From the NCBI RefSeq assembly GCF_030538655.1, contig NZ_JAUNTO010000002.1, forward strand, positions 124,001 to 188,000: 64,000 bases of DNA, written 5' to 3'. This stretch comes from Paracoccus sp. (in: a-proteobacteria) (lineage in GTDB: Bacteria; Pseudomonadota; Alphaproteobacteria; Rhodobacterales; Rhodobacteraceae). Every line of letters begins with the position of its first letter. Positions within the stretch are counted from its first letter, which is position 1. Below are positions 7,492 to 15,380 of the stretch, in pieces. A program made the position numbers and the translations under genes. The notes under the pieces are model-generated. The model was given only the letters and a program-made list of their open reading frames with translations. It did no database searches and was not told the DNA's origin.

Positions 7492-8541
7492 ATGTTGCCG
7501 CAGTCAAGGCCTGATCCCGGTCGGGCCGTCTTTCCGATCGAGACCGCACGCGCGCTGGCCGTGCTGCTGCTTGTCAGCTATCATGTGATCGGTGCCTCGC
7601 CCGAGAATGGGCTGGAACTGGATTACCCCTCGGGATACCGGATTTTTGCCGGGCTTTTCGCCGATCTGCGGATGCCATTGTTCGCCTTTATCGCCGGCAT
7701 GGTGTTTGCGATCCGCCCGCCGCAACGCGGACAAGTCGCGGGGTTCTTGACCGGCAAGCTGCGGCGGCTGGCGGTTCCCGGTGCCATCGCGATCCTTGCC
7801 TTTGCGATTCTGGCCGATCTTAGCCACACCAGTTTCAGCCTGAACGGGGCTTATTGGTGGCCCTTCGTGACCGGCTATGCGCATTTCTGGTTTCTTCAGG
7901 CGATCCTGCTGATTTTCTGGTTTTATGCCCCTGTCGATGCGTTTTTGGGCGGCAGGGGAACGGCGGTTCTGACAGTCTTGGCCTTTGCGCTGTGGTTGAG
8001 CGGGTTCCACCTGTCAGAGAATCCGCTTTCGGTGAATGGCGCGATTCTGCTGCTGCCCTATTTCCTGCTGGGCGCGGCGGTTTTTCGACACCGTGCGGCG
8101 ATCATGCGGCACCGCAAGGTGCTGGCAGCGGTGGCTTGCGTAACCTTTGCCGCGGGCGTGGCGATGAACCTGTCGATTCTGGATCAGACCGGCAGGCTGT
8201 CAGAGAATGCGCGAGATCTGCAAAGCATGCTGGTCGGCACCGGCGGCTGTCTGGCGGCGATGCTGGCGCTGCCTCATATCAGGCTGCTGGAAAAGATCGG
8301 GCCTGCGTCGTTCACGATCTATCTGTATCATGTGTTCGCAACCTCGGGGATGCGGCGGTTTCTGGAGGGGATGGAGATCACGTCGCTGCCGGTCAATCTG
8401 TTGGCCGGGGTGGCGGCAGGTATCCTGCTGCCGGTGGCGCTGCATACGATCTGCCGCCAGAATCCTGTGACACGGCAGTTGGTGCTTGGCGAAAAGACGG
8501 CACCGCGCCAGCCGCTGATCCTTGCCGGGGGCAAGACGTAA
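7492..8541 (+). CDS. Acyltransferase 3 family membrane protein
   Basis: The 349-residue polytopic protein has about ten hydrophobic segments and the acyltransferase-3 hallmarks: an early R-x-x-A block (FPIETARALAVLLLVSYHVI, His in the first membrane helix) and IYLYHVFAT near the end. Such proteins O-acylate exopolysaccharide, lipopolysaccharide or periplasmic glucans at the inner membrane. The ATG at 7492 follows GAGG with a 6-base spacer; an ATG at 7474 is possible but lacks such a site. It lies between the divergent ecm gene and ccr, transcribed toward ccr with a 127-bp gap. It has no obvious link to acyl-CoA assimilation, and its acceptor is unknown. Confidence 0.85.
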   Translation: MLPQSRPDPGRAVFPIETARALAVLLLVSYHVIGASPENGLELDYPSGYRIFAGLFADLRMPLFAFIAGMVFAIRPPQRGQVAGFLTGKLRRLAVPGAIAILAFAILADLSHTSFSLNGAYWWPFVTGYAHFWFLQAILLIFWFYAPVDAFLGGRGTAVLTVLAFALWLSGFHLSENPLSVNGAILLLPYFLLGAAVFRHRAAIMRHRKVLAAVACVTFAAGVAMNLSILDQTGRLSENARDLQSMLVGTGGCLAAMLALPHIRLLEKIGPASFTIYLYHVFATSGMRRFLEGMEITSLPVNLLAGVAAGILLPVALHTICRQNPVTRQLVLGEKTAPRQPLILAGGKT

Positions 8542-8668
8542 CGCTGCGGCGCGGCGGACACATTATTACAAATCTAGCCGCCCGCCTGTTGCAATGTTGC
8601 GCATCCACCATTATCGCTAGCCCAATCCCGCCCCGATTCTGCGGTGCGGCAAGTTGTTGGAGGAAATG

Positions 8669-9961
8669 ATGGCTCTGGACGCCCCGACCCCGATCGCACC
8701 CTATGATGCGCCGCAAAAGGATCTGTATGAAATCGGCGAGATGCCGCCCTTGGGCCATGTGCCCAAACAGATGTATGCATGGGCGATCCGCCGCGAACGG
8801 CACGGCGAACCCGATCAGGCCATGCAGGTCGAGGTGGTCGAAACGCCCAGCATCGACAGCCACGAAGTGCTGGTTCTGGTGATGGCGGCGGGTGTCAACT
8901 ATAACGGTATCTGGGCCGGTCTGGGCCAGCCGATCAGCCCGTTTGATGGCCACAAGGCCCCCTATCACATCGCCGGTTCTGATGCCTCGGGTATCGTCTG
9001 GGCCGTGGGTGACAAGGTGAAAAACTGGAAGGTCGGCGATGAGGTGGTGATCCACTGCAATCAGGACGACGGCGACGACGAGGAATGCAACGGCGGCGAT
9101 CCGATGTATTCGCCCAGCCAGCGTATCTGGGGCTATGAAACCCCTGACGGATCATTCGCACAATTCACCCGCGTTCAGGCGCAGCAGTTGATGCGCCGCC
9201 CGCAGCACCTGACATGGGAAGAATCGGCCTGCTATACGCTGACGCTGGCCACCGCTTATCGGATGCTGTTCGGCCATGAACCGCATGAACTGAAACCCGG
9301 CATGAACGTGCTGGTCTGGGGCGCGTCGGGCGGCCTTGGGTCGTTCGCGATCCAGCTGATTAACGCGGCGGGCGGCAATGCCATCGGCGTCATCAGTGAG
9401 GAAGACAAGCGCGATTTCGTCATGGCCCTTGGCGCGAAAGGCGTCATCAATCGCAAGGATTTCAACTGCTGGGGCGCGCTGCCCAAGGTCAATTCCGAGG
9501 AATACAAGCAGTGGTTCAACGAGGTGCGCAAATTCGGCAAGGCCATCTGGGACATCACCGGCAAGGGCAACAATGTTGACATCGTGTTTGAACACCCCGG
9601 CGAGGCGACCTTCCCCGTATCGACCTTCGTCTGCAAAAAGGGCGGTATGGTGGTGATCTGCGCCGGGACCACCGGGTTCAACTGCACCTTTGACGTGCGC
9701 TATATGTGGATGCACCAGAAACGCCTGCAAGGCAGCCATTTCGCGCATCTGAAACAGGCATCCGCCGCAAACAAGCTGATGCTGGAACGCCGCATCGACC
9801 CCTGCATGTCCGAGGTGTTCCCTTGGGCCGAAATCCCGCAGGCGCATATGAAGATGTATCGCAACCAGCACAAACCGGGGAACATGGCCGTTCTGGTCCA
9901 GTCCCCCCGCACCGGCCTGCGCACCTTTGAAGACGCGTTGGAGGCCGGGCCAAAGGGCTGA
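8669..9961 (+). CDS. ccr: Crotonyl-CoA carboxylase/reductase
   Basis: The 430-residue medium-chain dehydrogenase/reductase carries out NADPH-dependent reductive carboxylation of crotonyl-CoA to ethylmalonyl-CoA. This is the key carboxylation of the ethylmalonyl-CoA pathway, feeding Epi and Ecm. EIGEMPPLGHVPKQMYAWAI near the start is nearly invariant in Ccr. GVNYNG (75-80) holds the active-site asparagine region, and WGASGGLGS (217-225) is the NADPH loop. MHQKRLQGSH contains the histidine of the CO2/substrate pocket. The start follows GGAGG by five bases, with an alternative in-frame ATG one codon earlier. Length matches the known enzyme. An intrinsic terminator follows. Confidence 0.97.
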   Translation: MALDAPTPIAPYDAPQKDLYEIGEMPPLGHVPKQMYAWAIRRERHGEPDQAMQVEVVETPSIDSHEVLVLVMAAGVNYNGIWAGLGQPISPFDGHKAPYHIAGSDASGIVWAVGDKVKNWKVGDEVVIHCNQDDGDDEECNGGDPMYSPSQRIWGYETPDGSFAQFTRVQAQQLMRRPQHLTWEESACYTLTLATAYRMLFGHEPHELKPGMNVLVWGASGGLGSFAIQLINAAGGNAIGVISEEDKRDFVMALGAKGVINRKDFNCWGALPKVNSEEYKQWFNEVRKFGKAIWDITGKGNNVDIVFEHPGEATFPVSTFVCKKGGMVVICAGTTGFNCTFDVRYMWMHQKRLQGSHFAHLKQASAANKLMLERRIDPCMSEVFPWAEIPQAHMKMYRNQHKPGNMAVLVQSPRTGLRTFEDALEAGPKG

Positions 9962-9980
9962 TCGCCCGCCGCATTGACAA

Positions 9981-10016
9981 CAGGCCGCGTCCTTGGGCGC
10001 GGCCTGTGCATTTTTT
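9981..10016 (+). terminator. Rho-independent terminator of ccr
   Basis: Nine-base arms CAGGCCGCG (9981-9989) and CGCGGCCTG (9998-10006) form a perfect stem, followed four bases later by six T residues. It sits 20 bases after the ccr stop. Confidence 0.88.
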
Positions 10017-10076
10017 ATGGAAACATCTGATGCCTGCTGCGTTTACCCCCTATTCCAACGCAGAACAGGACATTCC

Positions 10077-10982
10077 ATGACCCGCTTTATTGCTGCCGCC
10101 GTCGCCGCGATACTGGCCGCTCCGGTTTGGGCCGATACCCCCACCGCCACCGTGCTGGATACGCTGATCCTGCCCGAAACCCCGGTGGACGGTGAAGCCT
10201 TGGCCGAGCTGTCCGGGCTGGCCCATGACCCGCAATCCGGTGTGCTTTACGGCGTGTCCGACCGGGGCATCCTGTTCACCTTTGATCTGACGACCGAGGG
10301 CGACCGGCTGTCACTGACCCCGACAGGCGCGGCGCGGCTGATTGATGCGAATGGCGATACGCTGAAATCCAAGGCATTCGACCCGGAAGGTCTGGCCCTG
10401 ATGCCCGCCGAGGGCAGTGAGGCGCGGCTGATGATCCTCAGCGAAACCGGCCCGCAAGCGGGGATCTTTGACGCGCAGGGGCAGATGGTTGCCGAATATC
10501 CGCTGCCCGAGACGCTGGCCCCCGCACTGGATGAAAGGCGCGGCAAGCACGGGCCGGAATCGCTGGCCTTGCTGACAACGGGCGAAGTGGTCACAGCGCC
10601 CGAGGTCGCGGCAGAAGCCCCCGATGGCAGTTTCCGCCACAACCTGCTGACCAGCGAGGGGCGCGACCTGTTCTATACCCAGCCGAATGAAACCCGTCTC
10701 AAGGCCATGGCCACTCTGCGCGATGGTCGCCTGCTGTTGCTGGAACGGCAGGGCAAGGGCAAAGACCTGCGCCCCAACCTGCGCCTGCTTGATCCCGCAG
10801 CCTGCACCGACGACGGCACCTGCCCGACCGCCGCCATCCCCATCGAGGTGCCTGCCATCACCGATGCCGATTACGAAGGGCTGACGCAGGTGGCCGACGA
10901 CCTGTTCCTGATGGTCAGCGACGACCGGATCAAGAAAGAGGAACGCTCGGTCTTTGTGTTGATGCGCGTGGGCGGGCTGTAA
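10077..10982 (+). CDS. Secreted phytase-like esterase-like protein
   Basis: The 301-residue protein begins with a signal peptide (MTRFIAAAVAAILAAPVWA, cleavage likely after ...VWA) and is expected in the periplasm. The rest has repeated strand-rich blocks, with AELSGLAHDPQSGVLYGVSD and KAFDPEGLAL as the clearest. These match the esterase-like phytase-family beta-propeller proteins common in Rhodobacteraceae, whose substrate is mostly undetermined. It starts 60 bases after the ccr terminator, so it probably has its own promoter. A family 2 repeat follows its stop. Confidence 0.75.
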   Translation: MTRFIAAAVAAILAAPVWADTPTATVLDTLILPETPVDGEALAELSGLAHDPQSGVLYGVSDRGILFTFDLTTEGDRLSLTPTGAARLIDANGDTLKSKAFDPEGLALMPAEGSEARLMILSETGPQAGIFDAQGQMVAEYPLPETLAPALDERRGKHGPESLALLTTGEVVTAPEVAAEAPDGSFRHNLLTSEGRDLFYTQPNETRLKAMATLRDGRLLLLERQGKGKDLRPNLRLLDPAACTDDGTCPTAAIPIEVPAITDADYEGLTQVADDLFLMVSDDRIKKEERSVFVLMRVGGL

Positions 10983-11000
10983 CGGGCGCACTGCGTGCTG

Positions 11001-11046
11001 TTTGCCCAAATACGCGGCTTGGAGCGGGGCCGAAAAGCCACGGCCC
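11001..11046 (+). repeat. Dispersed intergenic element, family 2
   Basis: The core TTTGCCCAAATACGCGGCTT (11001-11020) is followed by a hairpin with GGGCCG (11027-11032) and CGGCCC (11041-11046) arms. Close relatives of the core occur at 27182, 48457 and 62226, and as an inverted pair at 36497-36570. It lies between the convergent genes ending at 10982 and 11076. Confidence 0.55.
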
Positions 11047-11075
11047 GGTCTCAATCCTGATACGGGCCGGCGACG

Positions 11076-11701
11076 CTAGTCGATTTCCGTCAGAATAGCG
11101 TTGATCGCATCTTCACAGGCTTGACCGCGCAGGCTGGTCGGGCCGCAGGCGCTGTCCTGAATCGTCAACTGCTTGGCCAGACCGATCAGTTCGCCACTCC
11201 ACTCACTCCCCATGCCGATGATCGCCAGCAGCGCCACATAGATGTAGATGGCCAGCGCGGTTGCCACCCCCGATGCCACGATCCGCCAGAAACCCTTGCT
11301 GCCCTCAAGGTGCCGGAACAGCGGCAGGATGACCGACAATGCGGAGGCAAAGGCAAGCGGTGTCATCACCACCGCCAGCCCCAGCAAGATCCAGACAACC
11401 CACATCTGCGATGTCAGTTCGGGAAGTTCATAGGTCCATACGGCCTTGCACAACTCGGGGGCTAGCCGAAACAGCGGATACCACGCCACAATGATGATCG
11501 CCGAAGCGCCAAACCGCGTCGCCATCCGGTCGATGGTCTGGCTCCAGTCAGGGAGCGGTGGGGATGTTGCGGTGGGCGGCGCATCCTGCGGGGGCGTTGA
11601 TCCGGGGCTGCCCTGCCTGCCCGATCACGCGCGTGCGGCGATGCGATCTGTGCCAGACCGATCAGGGTCGCCGCGCCGATCAGGGTCAGAAAACGTCTCA
11701 T
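11076..11701 (-). pseudogene. Membrane protein gene interrupted by a frameshift
   Basis: Two frames appear to be one gene. From the ATG at 11701 the first frame encodes a signal-like N-terminus (MRRFLTLIGAATLIGLAQIA). The second frame encodes a proline-rich linker (GSTPPQDAPPTATSPPLPDW) that runs without a stop into a 149-residue membrane region starting near 11525, with two to three hydrophobic helices and a C-terminal part containing two cysteines. Adding one base to the C/G run near 11620 would join them into about 208 residues. As sequenced, translation from 11701 runs out of frame and stops at 11462; alternatively the ATG at 11525 could be used alone. Function is unknown. It follows the M20 deacylase gene on the same strand. 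Confidence 0.5.
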
Positions 11702-11717
11702 CCCGCCGTCTTTCCGA

Positions 11718-12971
11718 TCACCCCAACAAATCCTCCAGCACCAGCGCCATTACCGTGGCGCTGTCCAGCATGTCCTGAATGCCGATCCACTCATCCGGCT
11801 GATGCGCCAGATCCAGAACGCCCGGACCGTAGGCGATGCAGTTTTGCAGCTTGCCGATCCGGTCGATATGTTTCTGATCATAGGTGCCGGGGCTGACGAC
11901 ATAGCCCGCCTGCCGCCCCAGCACCCGCTGAATCGCGGCGGCGGTGGATCGCGCCACCGGGGCGTCGCGGTCGGTCATGCTGGGCTGGACCTCGAACAGA
12001 TCGCGGATTTCATAGCGAAAGCTGGGACGGGCGGCGCGCACCCGTTCCAGCAGCGCCGTCATCTCGGCCTTGACCTCGGCGATGTCTTCTTCGATCAGAA
12101 AGCGGCGGTCGATGATGATGCGGCAGCGGTCGGGCACACAGGGCGCGGGCAGGCCCGCGTGGCCTTCGCCCTCGCCGCCGTGGATGCTGTTGATGTTCAG
12201 CGTCGATGACCGCGCGCCTTCGGGGATGACTGGCATTTCGGTGCGTTTGCCCGCCAGCAGGGGAAACAGCGTCGCCTCCATTTCCGCGATCACCGCGCCC
12301 ATGTGGCGGATGGCGCAGTCGCCCAGAAACGGCATCGAGCCATGGGCGATGCGGCCCTGCGTTTCGATTTCCGCCCACCAGACGCCGCGATGGCCCAGAC
12401 AGATACGGTCTTTGTGCAGCGGTTCGGGGATGATGACGTGGTTTACGTGGGCAAACGCCCCCTGCTGTGCCAGATAGGCCACGCCGCCATATCCGCCCGA
12501 TTCCTCGTCGGCGGTGGCGCTGATCTCGATACTGCCCGCGTGGTCGGGGTGGGTGGCGACAAAGGCTTCGGCGGCGATGATGCTGGCGGCCAGCCCACCC
12601 TTCATGTCGCAGGCGCCCCGGCCATAGATGCGGTCGCCATCCTGTTCGCCGCCAAAGGGATCGCGCGTCCAGCCGTGGCCGACCTCGACCACATCGTGAT
12701 GGCTGTTGAAATGCACACAATCGCCGGGCCGCGTTCCGGTATGGCGGGCGACGATGTTCCAGCGGGGAAATTCCGCGCAATCGCCCGGCGTGCCCTGCGC
12801 GCGAATCAGGCGGCAATCCCACCCCTGCGGGGCCAGCCGCGATTCCAGAAAGGCGCAGATGTCATGATAGTGCCGTCCCGGCGGGTTCAGCGTCGGAATA
12901 CGGATCAGGTCTTGTGTCAGCGCGATCAGATCGTTGCGGCGCGCGGCGATGGCATCGGATAAGTGGGTCAT
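11718..12971 (-). CDS. M20 family metallopeptidase, ArgE/DapE-like deacylase
   Basis: The 417-residue di-zinc hydrolase removes acyl groups from amino-acid derivatives. Metal and catalytic residues are visible: the HHDVV block with His91 and Asp93, the bridging aspartate in GACDMKGG (about 122), and the catalytic glutamate in DEESGG (156-157). HGSMPFLGDCAI falls in the dimerisation lid domain. The start MTHLSDAIAA is preferred to an upstream in-frame codon because the extension is unconserved. This ArgE/DapE-type group has many substrates and the neighbours give no biosynthetic context, so acetylornithine deacetylase is possible but not established. Confidence 0.85.
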   Translation of the reverse strand: MTHLSDAIAARRNDLIALTQDLIRIPTLNPPGRHYHDICAFLESRLAPQGWDCRLIRAQGTPGDCAEFPRWNIVARHTGTRPGDCVHFNSHHDVVEVGHGWTRDPFGGEQDGDRIYGRGACDMKGGLAASIIAAEAFVATHPDHAGSIEISATADEESGGYGGVAYLAQQGAFAHVNHVIIPEPLHKDRICLGHRGVWWAEIETQGRIAHGSMPFLGDCAIRHMGAVIAEMEATLFPLLAGKRTEMPVIPEGARSSTLNINSIHGGEGEGHAGLPAPCVPDRCRIIIDRRFLIEEDIAEVKAEMTALLERVRAARPSFRYEIRDLFEVQPSMTDRDAPVARSTAAAIQRVLGRQAGYVVSPGTYDQKHIDRIGKLQNCIAYGPGVLDLAHQPDEWIGIQDMLDSATVMALVLEDLLG

Positions 12972-13006
12972 ACGGCGCAGGCTAGGGGCGCTTGGCCGCG
13001 CGGGCA

Positions 13007-13315
13007 ATGGCGATTTCGGGGGGCGTGATGGTGGGAGCAGTGGCAGCGATGGCGCTGTGGTTCATCGGTCTTGCTGTGGTCGCGATGGCGACGCATTTGT
13101 GGCTGCGACAGTTGCGCATCCGGCGCGGCTGGCTGGCCGATGGTTTGCGGCTGGCGTTGGGCAGTGCGGCGGTGCTGATGGCCGCGCTGTTGCTGATGAT
13201 TGTCGCCATGCGCTTTGGCGAGACAGTTTTTTCGTTGCCGTCCGAAGTGCTGGTTGTGATGCTGCTGTGGCCCGTTGTGGCGGCGGTGGCGGGTTGGGCG
13301 GCGCGCGGCTGGTGA
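13007..13315 (+). CDS. Small membrane protein, unknown function
   Basis: The roughly 102-residue product has three hydrophobic helices, with WFIGLAVVAMATHLWL, then LALGSAAVLMAALLLMIVAM, then EVLVVMLLWPVVAAVAG. A short basic segment (RQLRIRRG) lies between the first two. The start could be the ATG at 13007 or the one at 13028; neither has a strong ribosome site. It diverges from the M20 gene by about 35 bases. Its stop overlaps a GTG for another small hydrophobic product (GTGA), suggesting translational coupling. No family was recognised. Confidence 0.55.
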   Translation: MAISGGVMVGAVAAMALWFIGLAVVAMATHLWLRQLRIRRGWLADGLRLALGSAAVLMAALLLMIVAMRFGETVFSLPSEVLVVMLLWPVVAAVAGWAARGW

Positions 13316-13489
13316 TACCGTTGGCTGCCGCCCTGCTGGTCGGATTGCTGTCGGGTGCCGCAACGTCGGGGGTGTTCCTGCCGCATATGCTTGTGTGTAT
13401 GGTGGCTGCGGGTGCGGGGGGGTCTGCTTGGCCGGTTGTTGCGGCTGGTCGTCAGGGCGTCCCGTCCTGACACCGCCACTGACGCCTGA
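13312..13489 (+). pseudogene. Small membrane protein with probable poly-G frameshift
   Basis: From the GTG overlapping the upstream stop, the frame reads VIPLAAALLVGLLSGAATSG and on through a hydrophobic stretch. It then meets a run of seven G residues (13416-13422), after which the sequenced frame stops at 13470. With six G residues the frame would instead continue LLGRLLRLVVRASRPDTATD and stop at 13489, giving a more natural basic C-terminus of 58-59 residues. This may be a homopolymer sequencing error, a real mutation or slippage. No family was recognised. Confidence 0.45.
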
Positions 13490-13506
13490 ACCGTGAAAGA
13501 TCGCCC

Positions 13507-13788
13507 ATGGCCGCGCTGCTTCGCCTGATTGCCGTCGTCATCGCCATCGAGGCGCTGTTTTATGTGCTGCTGTCGCTTTACATCCGGTCGCTGCGGCGTG
13601 AAAAGCTGGAAGAAGAATGGGATCGTCGCCACCCCGACCGCGCGGGCGACAGCAGGGAACGGAAAGATTTCGTGCGGCGTTCCATGGTCGGCTTTGAAAA
13701 GACGCTCAAGGCGCGGCTGGTCGGGCTGGTCTTTGTGGTGCCGACGCTGGCCATCATGGCGATCATCTATTACGTCAACAACAGGTAG
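13507..13788 (+). CDS. Small membrane protein, unknown function
   Basis: The 93-residue protein has an N-terminal hydrophobic helix (LLRLIAVVIAIEALFYVLLS), a central charged segment (REKLEEEWDRRHPDRAGDSR) and a C-terminal helix (LVGLVFVVPTLAIMAIIYYV), so both termini are likely on the same side with the charged loop in the cytoplasm. It lies eight bases upstream of the DUF1523 gene and almost certainly shares a transcript with it. This pairing is typical of Rhodobacteraceae; no biochemical role is known to me. Confidence 0.75.
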   Translation: MAALLRLIAVVIAIEALFYVLLSLYIRSLRREKLEEEWDRRHPDRAGDSRERKDFVRRSMVGFEKTLKARLVGLVFVVPTLAIMAIIYYVNNR

Positions 13789-13796
13789 GGGCGGAT

Positions 13797-14417
13797 ATGT
13801 ATTGGGTCAGGGTCGTTCTGGGCGTCACCTTCGGGCTGATCGTCTTTGCTTTTCTGGATTACGCGCTGCCGTCGCAGAACACCGTGCGGATCACCAACAC
13901 CTATAGCCGGCTGACTGCGATCACGCCCTCGAACCAGATGTTTTATGCAGGCGAGGATGCCGGCACGGTCGAGAACCAGCAGGGGCTGCGCGATGTGCGG
14001 TTCATCGACACGGTGCGCCCCAATGGCCGTGTGTTCGTGTATCGTAACGAAGACACCGGCTGGCTGTGGCCGCCCTATTTCAAATACGACAGCTCTAACC
14101 TGCATGGGCAGGCGACCGATCTGCGCTCGACCTCGGATCATCCGCGCTGGGTTTCGGTGACGGGCTATGGTTGGCGGATACCGTGGCTGTCCACCTATCC
14201 CAATGCCATTTCGATCCGCCCGGTGGCCGGACCCGAGGTGCGGGCGACCAACTGGCCCGCCATGATCGTGCTGGGTGTGATGATGGTGCTGCTGCTGACC
14301 TTGTGGCGGATGTGGGCGCAGTTCCGCGAACGCACCATTGATCCGGCGGTGCAGCGGGTGGATGCCCGCGCTGATCGGGCGCGCGGGCGGCTGTCGCGCT
14401 GGCTGGGGCGCGGTTAA
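13797..14417 (+). CDS. DUF1523 family membrane protein
   Basis: The 206-residue protein has an N-terminal helix (VVLGVTFGLIVFAFLDYALP) and a large extracytoplasmic domain with the conserved stretch VRFIDTVRPNGRVFVYRNED, then TGWLWPPYFKYDSSNLH. A second helix follows near residue 160 (PAMIVLGVMMVLLLTLWRMW), and the tail is arginine-rich and cytoplasmic. These features match DUF1523, a conserved proteobacterial family of unknown role. It is adjacent to the 93-residue membrane protein, and deoC begins two bases after its stop. Confidence 0.85.
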   Translation: MYWVRVVLGVTFGLIVFAFLDYALPSQNTVRITNTYSRLTAITPSNQMFYAGEDAGTVENQQGLRDVRFIDTVRPNGRVFVYRNEDTGWLWPPYFKYDSSNLHGQATDLRSTSDHPRWVSVTGYGWRIPWLSTYPNAISIRPVAGPEVRATNWPAMIVLGVMMVLLLTLWRMWAQFRERTIDPAVQRVDARADRARGRLSRWLGRG

Positions 14418-14418
14418 G

Positions 14419-15372
14419 GTGACGGCCCCGGCACAGCGGAACCCTGGCACGGCGCTGAACCTTGATGCGCTGGCGCAGGTGCGCATCAACACCCCGGCGG
14501 TGGAACGCCGCGCGGCGACCTTGCCCGCGCGGCGCAGCCTGAAAAAAGACCATCAGGCGGCGTGGCTGCTGAACGCGGTGCGCTGTATCGACCTGACCAC
14601 GCTGTCCGGTGACGACACGCCCGACCGCGTAACCCGTTTGTGCGCCAAGGCACGCCAGCCGATTGCCGCAGATCTGCTGGCGGCGATGGGGGTGGATGAC
14701 CTGACCACCGGCGCGGTCTGCGTTTATCCGACGATGGTGGCCCCGGCCAAGGCTGCACTGGCGGGCAGTGCCATTCCCGTGGCCAGCGTCGCCACCGGCT
14801 TTCCGGCCGGGCTGATGCCCTTGGACCTGCGGCTGGCCGAAATACGCTATGCCGTCGATCAGGGCGCGGATGAGATCGACATCGTGATCACCCGCGCCCA
14901 TGTGCTGCGCGGCGAATGGGCTGCGTTGTATGACGAATTGCGCGCCATGCGCGAGGCGTGCGGCGCGGCGCGGACGAAGGCGATTCTGGCGACCGGCGAT
15001 TTGAAATCGCTGGAAAACGTCGCCCGTGCCAGCCACATCGCAATGCAGGCCGGGGCCGACTGGATCAAGACCTCGACCGGCAAGGAAGGCGTGAACGCCA
15101 CCCTGCCGGTGTCGTTGGTCATGGCCCGCGCAATTCGCGATTACCATGCCCAGACCGGCCATCGCGTCGGTTTTAAACCCGCAGGCGGGCTGCGCACGGC
15201 CAAGGACGCGCTGAACTGGCAAGTCCTGATGTTCGAGGAACTGGGTCGCGACTGGCTGTCGCCGGGGCTGTTCCGCATCGGGGCCTCGTCTCTGCTGGGC
15301 GACATCGAACGGCAGATCAGCCATCACGTGACCGGGCGCTATGCCAGCGCCCACCGCTTTGCCATCGCCTGA
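14419..15372 (+). CDS. deoC: Deoxyribose-phosphate aldolase
   Basis: The 317-residue class I aldolase cleaves 2-deoxyribose-5-phosphate to acetaldehyde and glyceraldehyde-3-phosphate in deoxynucleoside breakdown. The Schiff-base lysine lies in DWIKTSTGKEGVNATLPVSL, and the second active-site lysine in GFKPAGGLRTAKDAL. CIDLTTLSGDDTP near residue 55 is the typical long-form DeoC entry. The GTG at 14419 is chosen because alphaproteobacterial DeoC proteins begin at this point and the upstream frame overlaps DUF1523. The aldehyde dehydrogenase gene follows after eight bases, a pairing that would oxidise the acetaldehyde released. Confidence 0.95.
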   Translation: MTAPAQRNPGTALNLDALAQVRINTPAVERRAATLPARRSLKKDHQAAWLLNAVRCIDLTTLSGDDTPDRVTRLCAKARQPIAADLLAAMGVDDLTTGAVCVYPTMVAPAKAALAGSAIPVASVATGFPAGLMPLDLRLAEIRYAVDQGADEIDIVITRAHVLRGEWAALYDELRAMREACGAARTKAILATGDLKSLENVARASHIAMQAGADWIKTSTGKEGVNATLPVSLVMARAIRDYHAQTGHRVGFKPAGGLRTAKDALNWQVLMFEELGRDWLSPGLFRIGASSLLGDIERQISHHVTGRYASAHRFAIA

Positions 15373-15380
15373 GGGGGAAC

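Noticed and set aside
8542..8668. Riboswitch or regulatory RNA upstream of ccr
   Set aside because: No recognisable aptamer pattern was seen; the gap is short and its base pairing is weak by eye.
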